Positions 60,777-64,000 of a DNA stretch of 64,000 nucleotides are shown here, in pieces; position 1 is the first letter of the stretch, and every line of letters begins with the position of its first letter. Origin of the DNA: a virus; the IMG/VR virus record IMGVR_UViG_3300037247_001096, positions 1-64,000 of that record. The stretch is one strand, 5' to 3'. A model generated the notes under the pieces. The model made no database searches and was not told the DNA's origin. It saw nothing but the letters and a program-made list of their open reading frames with translations. The position numbers and the translations under genes are program-made.

Positions 60777-61018
60777 AGCCAGAGCTGGCGGACGGCTTCA
60801 GCGACGGCGGCGAGGATGGCCAGCACTGCGCCAATCGAAACGGTCTGCCGCGCTACAGAAGCCCGTGAGTGGTGGTTTGTCTGATGGGTGGCCAGGGATG
60901 TCACTATGGAGGCTAAGAGCTCCTGAGCGGCGTTGTGTTCGTTCTCGTGCCGTTCTGTCCACCGCTTGAGCTCCGCTACATCTTCGCTGAGTACGTCGAG
61001 AGGTTCCCGGTCAGGCAC
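60773..61018 (-). CDS. Coiled-coil plus membrane-anchor protein (XhlA-like)
   Basis: 81 residues from GTG 61018, overlapping the previous stop (TAGTG), GAGGAAG upstream. A charged helix (LSEDVAELKRWTERHENEHN) then one C-terminal span (VSIGAVLAILAAVAEAV). The layout resembles XhlA-type haemolysin/holin partners. Possibly part of a second lysis unit. Confidence 0.6.
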   Translation of the reverse strand: MPDREPLDVLSEDVAELKRWTERHENEHNAAQELLASIVTSLATHQTNHHSRASVARQTVSIGAVLAILAAVAEAVRQLWL

Positions 61019-61221
61019 TAGACTACTTCCTCTATGAGCCGGTCGACTCTTTTCCATATACTGGCCGCCTCAAAAATAGCCATGGCCCCGAGGAAGACCG
61101 ATGGAATCAGCTTCCAAAAACGACGCTGTTCAGTAGACCACAAAGCCCATTCCGCTGAGGTCGCCGCAAACACGGCGCCGGCGAGGGCGGAAAACAAACC
61201 TCGGACGATCTCCTCACGCAC
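61018..61221 (-). CDS. Small membrane protein (holin-like)
   Basis: 67 residues from GTG 61221 (AGAGAGGG eight bases upstream); longer starts at 61257 overlap the fibre gene. Hydrophobic spans at about 8-23 (GLFSALAGAVFAAT) and 36-52 (IPSVFLGAMAIFEAA). Coupled with the XhlA-like gene. Confidence 0.55.
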   Translation of the reverse strand: MREEIVRGLFSALAGAVFAATSAEWALWSTEQRRFWKLIPSVFLGAMAIFEAASIWKRVDRLIEEVV

Positions 61222-61238
61222 TGACTTGCCCTCTCTGA

Positions 61239-61958
61239 CTAGTTGACTGCTGTCCACGCACCCGCCCCACCCCCTCCGTTGTTGTTGACATAGAGCTTGT
61301 TGGCCGTTGAATCCCAATAGAAAGTGCCCTCTACGGCAGCATGGGTGGGGGCACCTGCAAAGGAATCTACCCGCAGAGGGAGTTCTGAGGGGTAGTCACC
61401 AAGTTCTTCAGGGGCGAAGGGGATGGTGTAGTCGATGTCGAGCTTCGCCGGATTGGAGCCGAACTCCAACGCCGCGCCTTCCCAGTTTTTAGCGCTTGCC
61501 TGGTTCTTCCCCTCTACGAGCACACACATGCCCTGCCCCGATGCCCACCCAGGCCTGTCGAGAACCTCCTGGCAGGCCACCTTCAAGTCGCCCGGGGAGC
61601 GGTACCCTACACCCAGGCTGTCCCCTACCCAGCTAACACTCGCAGAGGTCGGTGTCCGGTTGGTTACATCCGCCTCGTCGTCGAAGTTTGCGGCGTCGTC
61701 CACGTCGTTGAAGTAGACATCGCTCGCCATGTCGTCGGAACCTGTGGTCTTGCCATAGAGTGATAGTGTGCAGGTGTTTATAGTCGACCCCGCTGGGATC
61801 GTGACGTTGGAGAACCTCAGGCCGCTGTTGTGGCGGTTTGTGTCTGTTAAATGGGCACGAACAAGGAGTCGGTCGTTCGTGTCGGTGAACGATGTGTTGC
61901 CGTCGGTTTCGTAGGCATCCTCATTACCTGCGACGATGAGGAGATTGAGAGTGGTCAT
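61239..61958 (-). CDS. Tail-associated protein
   Basis: 239 residues from ATG 61958. The N-terminal 150 residues are a beta domain (LLVRAHLTDTNRHNSGLRF, STINTCTLSLYGK), and the end has AVEGTFYWDSTANKLYVNNNGG, a common phage fibre C-terminal unit. Likely a fibre or receptor-binding component. Confidence 0.6.
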   Translation of the reverse strand: MTTLNLLIVAGNEDAYETDGNTSFTDTNDRLLVRAHLTDTNRHNSGLRFSNVTIPAGSTINTCTLSLYGKTTGSDDMASDVYFNDVDDAANFDDEADVTNRTPTSASVSWVGDSLGVGYRSPGDLKVACQEVLDRPGWASGQGMCVLVEGKNQASAKNWEGAALEFGSNPAKLDIDYTIPFAPEELGDYPSELPLRVDSFAGAPTHAAVEGTFYWDSTANKLYVNNNGGGGAGAWTAVN

Positions 61959-62008
61959 GGCCTAACGGCCTCCGTCTCGGTGCTGACCTCGATGATGCGG
62001 TAGTACAT
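61955..62008 (-). CDS. 17-codon ORF between fibre genes
   Basis: ATG 62008 lies just after the preceding stop and its TGA overlaps the next ATG (ATGA). MYYRIIEVSTETEAVRP. Possibly only a coupling peptide. Confidence 0.25.
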   Translation of the reverse strand: MYYRIIEVSTETEAVRP

Positions 62009-62009
62009 C

Positions 62010-63152
62010 CTAATTCACCAGTCCTATCGTTCTCAAGTCGGCAATCAGAGTCCCAAGGACATCCGCAAGCTCGTGTATGCTCGTCGCGTCGGCGTCGAAG
62101 CTGCGGTCGGTCGTCACGTTCGACTCCGTGTAGGTCTGCACTGCCCCTACCTCTAGCGTACCGCTCACCGTCACCGCTGGGGCCGTGATCTCAAGCTTGG
62201 TATCGGCGTCAATGTCGAGCTGCCCGTCCACTGACGAATAGACCTTGAGGGTAGTGTCCCGGAAGTTGAGTTCGTTGGCCCCCGTAACAAGCAGGGCGCC
62301 CGTGAGGTCTCTCGTCCCGTCGGCTAGGAGGTACTGCGTGTGGTCATCGTCCGCTAGCCCTATAAGGGCTGCGTGAGGTACGAGACTGGCGCTTCTTGCG
62401 ACCTCCACCCAAATTAGGCCTGTGTATCGCAAGAAGATAACGTCCAATAGGGTATTCATCGTGACATCGACACCATCTGAAAGGAATATGCTGTTCAATA
62501 TCGGCGGAGAGGTGTTTTTTATGACTACATCGCGGTCGTCGGCTGCGAGGCTCAAGATGAGCCATGCCCCACTGACACCGCCTTCTATATGTTCCAAGTC
62601 GTCAGATGGATCGCCGCCCTCGGTATCGACAAGATGAACGGCTTTGTCGATAGTGATAGTGCCACTGGATATGGTCTTCGTAGTCGCCGTGCCCCAAGCC
62701 ACGATGTTCTCAAATAGAGCACGAGCCTGAGTTATTGTGAGGACTTCTATTCCCCCCGCGTCGAAGCGGATGATGTCCTCGTCGGCCGACTCCTCTACTT
62801 GAATCTTGGTGTCGCCATCCGCATCGCCTATTGAGATATGATCGAGATCACCAAGACCGCTATGGGTACTATGCGCATGAGCCTCGGCGTGCAGTTCACT
62901 ATCCCTTGCAATAGCCGCAGGGATGTCCGCATCCACCAGCGCACGGAAGGTAGGATCATCGTCACCGCCACTAGCAGGGCCGACAAAGACAAGATTTGCA
63001 CCCTGTGTGTCGAGGGTAATCTGCTGCCCCGTCAGCCCGAGCAGCGTGTCGGCATCGGCAGCTAGAGTGACGGCGTTATGCTGGAGGGAGTCAACCTGTA
63101 CCCACGCGAGACCTGTCCAGACCCAGGAGTCTCCATCCTCATTCAAGGCCAT
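62010..63152 (-). CDS. Tail fibre protein with C-terminal DRxxDAD module
   Basis: 380 residues from ATG 63152, although the frame stays open upstream to 63296 with fibre-like sequence (VFVWNFLGSDPDVITA) and no canonical start, so the N-terminus may be longer. It has a DDDPTFRALVDADIPAAIA and H-x-HSTHSGLGDLDHI region and beta repeats (GTRDLTGALLVTGANEL). The last 40 residues are the TTDRSFDAD...ELADVLGTLIADL module also seen in 2719-3516. Confidence 0.65.
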   Translation of the reverse strand: MALNEDGDSWVWTGLAWVQVDSLQHNAVTLAADADTLLGLTGQQITLDTQGANLVFVGPASGGDDDPTFRALVDADIPAAIARDSELHAEAHAHSTHSGLGDLDHISIGDADGDTKIQVEESADEDIIRFDAGGIEVLTITQARALFENIVAWGTATTKTISSGTITIDKAVHLVDTEGGDPSDDLEHIEGGVSGAWLILSLAADDRDVVIKNTSPPILNSIFLSDGVDVTMNTLLDVIFLRYTGLIWVEVARSASLVPHAALIGLADDDHTQYLLADGTRDLTGALLVTGANELNFRDTTLKVYSSVDGQLDIDADTKLEITAPAVTVSGTLEVGAVQTYTESNVTTDRSFDADATSIHELADVLGTLIADLRTIGLVN

Positions 63153-63294
63153 ATCCCCCGGCTCAACCTGGTTGGCAGTGATAACGTCTGGGTCGCTACC
63201 CAGGAAGTTCCAGACGAAGACCTCCCGGGCAATCGTATAGGGGACGGATTCTCGCGTCTCTCGCGGCCGCTGTTGGGAAAAGTGGTGGGGAATT

Positions 63295-63621
63295 TTAACT
63301 CATTCCCCCCCCCCCCCCCTCGGTATTACCGGGCAAGCGCTTTCGGCGCAGGCGGTTGTTCAAATCCTTCATCCGCCGGCGCCTCAGCTTCGTAGTCTCT
63401 GGCTCCTCCTCTTCTGGCGGGAAGACGAGAACTTCCTCAGGCACCACAAACTTACGGGGGAAGCCGGCAGCTAAGCCGTCGCGGAGCTCCTCGCCAGACT
63501 CCATGTCGACATCCCTGCCCACCTGGTCTAAGGCGGCTCTCACCTGGGGAGGCATCGACTTCTTCAGGCGCTTCCGCGCCTCTCCCCCACTCTCAATGAC
63601 AATGATCGTGATGTCTGCCAT
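63295..63621 (-). CDS. Basic/acidic small protein ending in a poly-Gly tract
   Basis: 108 residues from ATG 63621. ADITIIVIESGGEARKRLKKSM, acidic PPEEEEPE, then very basic RRRRMKDLNNRLRRKRL, and Gly5-Met-Ser encoded across a run of 15 Gs. Reading beyond depends on tract length. Role unknown. Confidence 0.5.
   Translation of the reverse strand: MADITIIVIESGGEARKRLKKSMPPQVRAALDQVGRDVDMESGEELRDGLAAGFPRKFVVPEEVLVFPPEEEEPETTKLRRRRMKDLNNRLRRKRLPGNTEGGGGGMS
63305..63319 (-). repeat. Homopolymer G15 tract (minus strand)
   Basis: Fifteen Cs on the plus strand inside the 3' end of the 63295-63621 gene. A change of one or two bases would shift the reading frame at its end. Either a slippage-prone switch or a sequencing/assembly artefact. 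Confidence 0.8.
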
Positions 63622-63679
63622 GCTATCTCACATCTTCATTCTACTAGGTTCTAGCTACGCGGTGCAAGTCGTCATAAGG

Positions 63680-64000
63680 CTAGAACAGCTCCCCCCAACT
63701 GAGAGCAACGTCTGCTTCATGGCCACTACCACTGATTGCTTCCGCGGTAACCGTAAGGATGTCCCCCGGGTGCAGGCGTTCTGTGAACTCATTGAGGAAA
63801 ATCAAGTCCGAATCGGCCTTGCCCAAAAGAATGGTTAGGATGTCCTCCCCGCCAGTCAAACCACTTGCCCCCGTATCAATGGAGACTGTAGAGACTGCGG
63901 CGTCAAAGGCCGTGAAGTTAGGCGTCCCTGTCAACGTAGGATTAAGCCTAAGGCGGATGATGACGGGCTTAGTGGCGTCAGTTGCAACAGACAGATATTC
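63680..64000 (-). CDS. Fibre-like virion protein, 5' end outside the window
   Basis: The frame is open from the window edge to the stop at 63680 (at least 106 residues); an internal TTG at 63934 is not needed. Thr/Gly-rich beta sequence (VIIRLRLNPTLTG, STVSIDTGASGLTGG, DILTVTAEAISGSG) typical of fibre ends. Partial. Confidence 0.55.
   Translation of the reverse strand, partial: EYLSVATDATKPVIIRLRLNPTLTGTPNFTAFDAAVSTVSIDTGASGLTGGEDILTILLGKADSDLIFLNEFTERLHPGDILTVTAEAISGSGHEADVALSWGELF

Overview
The window reads as a stretch of a tailed double-stranded DNA bacteriophage with GC-rich DNA. Nothing in it looks like host chromosome. It carries a large terminase subunit, a portal, a scaffold and major capsid gene, virion surface and fibre genes, a complete replication and recombination set, and a lysis set. 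I see no integrase, excisionase or CI-type repressor, so a lytic lifestyle is the simpler reading. The absence of a recognisable tape measure, together with a 1554-residue virion-type protein, hints at a short-tailed (podovirus-like) particle; that is inference. The host is not identifiable from sequence alone. Several near-perfect sigma70-type promoters, all with an 18-bp spacer, show that a host sigma70-like RNA polymerase is probably used.

Layout. Positions 1-23.7 kb are almost entirely minus-strand virion genes. In transcription order (right to left) they are a Cys-rich protein, two HExxH proteins, small structural genes, terminase, portal, the giant virion protein, scaffold, major capsid (followed by a LAGLIDADG homing endonuclease), surface proteins, and two paralogous connector-like proteins. 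Two perfect promoters (21.36-21.39 and 8.31-8.34 kb) drive this arm. A 390-bp divergent region at 23.70-24.09 kb carries a palindromic promoter, three hairpins and a rightward promoter.

Positions 24.1-39 kb (plus strand) are accessory and early genes. Many are very small, Cys-rich or one-helix membrane proteins, chained by ATGA/GTGA overlaps and interleaved with non-coding regions. Those regions hold four copies of a TTCAGA-N16-GATACT element, two families of quasi-palindromes, and several strongly structured RNA candidates, including two tandem tRNA-like elements. Positions 39-57.6 kb hold the replication block: DnaB-like helicase, primase, gp32-like single-strand binding protein, RecA-like recombinase, an Mre11/Rad50 pair with Rad50 split over separate genes, a PD-(D/E)xK-like nuclease, a UDG-exonuclease-polymerase A fusion, a terminase-small-subunit-like protein, and a second protein that looks like a degenerate family A polymerase. 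Positions 57.6-60.8 kb hold two deoxyribosyltransferase-like proteins, a GH25-type endolysin, a holin and a nucleotide-metabolism-like protein. Positions 60.8-64.0 kb return to the minus strand with membrane/holin-like proteins and fibre genes; the last gene runs off the window.

Homing endonucleases are unusually frequent: one LAGLIDADG, five intact HNH genes and one HNH remnant. Most sit beside replication genes, and two minus-strand HNH genes have promoters of their own. The most interesting candidates for new biology are the repeated TTCAGA-N16-GATACT element before orphan genes, the tandem tRNA-like RNAs, the degenerate polymerase beside the active one, the split Rad50, the hairpin presenting anti-Shine-Dalgarno sequence, and the apparent AUC/AUA start codons. 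All functional statements come from motifs and context read by eye; no database search was possible.
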